64,000 bases of DNA, from assembly GCF_030519355.1 (NCBI RefSeq), contig NZ_JAUMKC010000001.1, positions 434,001 to 498,000 of the forward strand, written 5' to 3'. Shown piece after piece: positions 62,994-64,000 of this stretch. How positions within the stretch are numbered: the stretch's first letter is position 1; each line of letters starts with the position of its first letter. The stretch comes from Mucilaginibacter sp. L3T2-6. Its GTDB lineage: Bacteria > Bacteroidota > Bacteroidia > Sphingobacteriales > Sphingobacteriaceae. The notes under the pieces were generated by a model, which had not been told where the DNA came from, searched no databases, and saw nothing but the letters and a program-made list of their open reading frames with translations. The position numbers and the translations under genes are program-made.

Positions 62994-64000
62994 AAAGCCT
63001 GAAAACATATTTAATAGCCGGAGGTGTAATTTTGATCATTTACATTGTGGCGCAATTTAACCGCCCAAAAGCGGTGGACTGGGCAGAAACCTTAAGCAGC
63101 AAAGATAAGATACCGTTTGGTACTTATATTTTGAATGACCGGCTGAAAGATATTTTCCCGGGTGCTGCTATCACCCGGTACCGGCGGCCTATCTATAACG
63201 TAGTCGTTGATGACTCCCTCGCAAACTCTGCTTATCTGATCATCTGCCGTGATATTGAACCATCAAAAACCGAGTATAGTCATCTGATCGATTATGTAAA
63301 AAAAGGTAACGACGTGTTCATAGCGGCGGCAGACTTTGGTAATGTATTTCAGAAAAAACTCTCCGTTACAACGGAACCCCATACCAGTATGTTCAGCACA
63401 TTTACCGGCGTCGATTTTTGCAGCCCTGCCCTTAACCCTAAAAAGCCTATAAGCATCGATAAAAATATAGCAGACACCTATTTTTCGAAATTCGACACAA
63501 CCCACGCTGTTGTGATAAGTCAGAACCAGGAAAAAAAGGCGAATTTTATAAAGTATACTTACGGCAGCGGGAACCTGTACCTGTGTGCTAACCCGAGGTT
63601 TTTCAGCAATTACAGCTTGCTCACTGCCAGCGGCCGTACATATGTGGAAACGGCCTTATCATTTCTGAAGAATCCCGAAAAACTCGCGGTTGACGAATAT
63701 TACACCCAGGGCGATGTGGGGGAAGATTCGCCTATGCGGGTGTTCCTGTCAAACCCCGTATTGCAATGGGCATATTATATTACTTTGTTCAGCTTGCTGC
63801 TATTTGTACTTTACGAGATCAAACGCCGCCAGCGCATTATCCCGGTGATAGAGCCGCTAAAAAACTCCTCACTCGAGTTTGTGAACGTAGTAGGAGGACT
63901 GTATTATGAAAAACGTAACAGTGCCAATATTGCCCAAAAGAAAATACTATACTTTTTAACGTGGCTGCGCGACGAACACCAGGTAAAAACCAACAAGCTT
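62990..64000 (+). CDS. DUF4350 domain protein, 3-prime end cut
   Basis: An open frame of 337 codons that runs off the right edge. It starts with a membrane anchor (YLIAGGVILIIYIVAQF), then NRPKAVDWAETLSSKDKIPF and FGTYILNDRLKDIFPG, which match DUF4350, a domain of glutamine amidotransferase-like fold. A second helix lies near residues 255-275. It overlaps the DUF4129 gene by 4 bases. A MoxR-type ATPase and DUF58 gene are expected next beyond the edge. Confidence 0.85.
   Translation, partial: MKSLKTYLIAGGVILIIYIVAQFNRPKAVDWAETLSSKDKIPFGTYILNDRLKDIFPGAAITRYRRPIYNVVVDDSLANSAYLIICRDIEPSKTEYSHLIDYVKKGNDVFIAAADFGNVFQKKLSVTTEPHTSMFSTFTGVDFCSPALNPKKPISIDKNIADTYFSKFDTTHAVVISQNQEKKANFIKYTYGSGNLYLCANPRFFSNYSLLTASGRTYVETALSFLKNPEKLAVDEYYTQGDVGEDSPMRVFLSNPVLQWAYYITLFSLLLFVLYEIKRRQRIIPVIEPLKNSSLEFVNVVGGLYYEKRNSANIAQKKILYFLTWLRDEHQVKTNKL

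Noticed and set aside
1..64000. tRNA, rRNA, CRISPR, riboswitch, IS or prophage content
   Set aside because: No cloverleaf, repeat-spacer array, transposase, integrase or phage gene could be recognised. The long gaps are too short or lack structure for known riboswitches.

Overview
The window is a chromosomal segment of a Bacteroidota bacterium, most likely of the family Sphingobacteriaceae (Mucilaginibacter/Pedobacter-like). The evidence is a full-length SprA (type IX secretion translocon), DUF4292 next to an EnvC-like protein, bacteroidete promoter boxes (TAnnTTTG) in front of many genes, almost no Shine-Dalgarno sites, and dispersed palindromic intergenic repeats typical of this group. No rRNA, tRNA, CRISPR array, IS transposase or prophage gene was found. 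Gene density is high and no gene-free stretch exceeds 300 bases. The longest is the 291 bases between dxs and scpA, which holds the scpA promoter box and nothing else I can support.

Left part (1-8.9 kb): a truncated membrane-anchored polysaccharide enzyme, a 53-residue Cys-rich membrane protein, then the most unusual region. This is a leftward cluster of two different ATP-grasp-type ligases, a GCS2 carboxylate-amine ligase, a class I glutamine amidotransferase, a DUF2314 protein and an esterase, with a second alpha/beta hydrolase reading away from it. Together they look like a pathway that builds, and perhaps trims, an unknown amide or peptide-like metabolite. A Nudix hydrolase and a PlsC acyltransferase follow.

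8.9-21 kb: a LytS/LytTR two-component pair is divergent from a small membrane protein plus an ABC exporter, with a 16-bp perfect palindrome between them. Next come an M28 peptidase, a UvrD-like helicase fused to a nuclease, a toxin-antitoxin locus whose toxin gene is frameshifted, GDP-mannose dehydratase and an outer-membrane barrel protein.

21-42.6 kb is mostly core: dxs, scpA, glyA, a lone receiver protein, comF, rlmN, an amidohydrolase and an acylphosphatase. An envelope run follows (flippase, dut, TPR protein, DUF4292 lipoprotein, EnvC-like protein, two TatA proteins), then gatA, a LysM lytic transglycosylase, malic enzyme-phosphotransacetylase and ruvA. The 7.2-kb sprA gene fills 42.6-49.8 kb.

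49.8-58.7 kb: a DUF2807 protein, a Gfo/Idh/MocA oxidoreductase with a phytanoyl-CoA dioxygenase-like enzyme, a tight PPTase-lipB-SGNH hydrolase operon, a VOC protein with a likely frameshift in a poly-C tract, a Tat-exported class V aminotransferase and serine dehydratase. The right end holds two small membrane proteins (DUF5684, DUF2752), RDD, SpoIIM, a multi-pass protein, DUF4129 and a DUF4350 gene cut by the edge. This is the left half of a widely conserved envelope cluster that usually continues with a MoxR ATPase and DUF58 proteins.

A recurring theme is TAnnTTTG boxes ending 3-7 bases before a start codon, including three GTG starts with exactly 4 intervening bases. This suggests that leaderless transcripts are common here. 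Several start codons were moved from the longest open frame on this basis.
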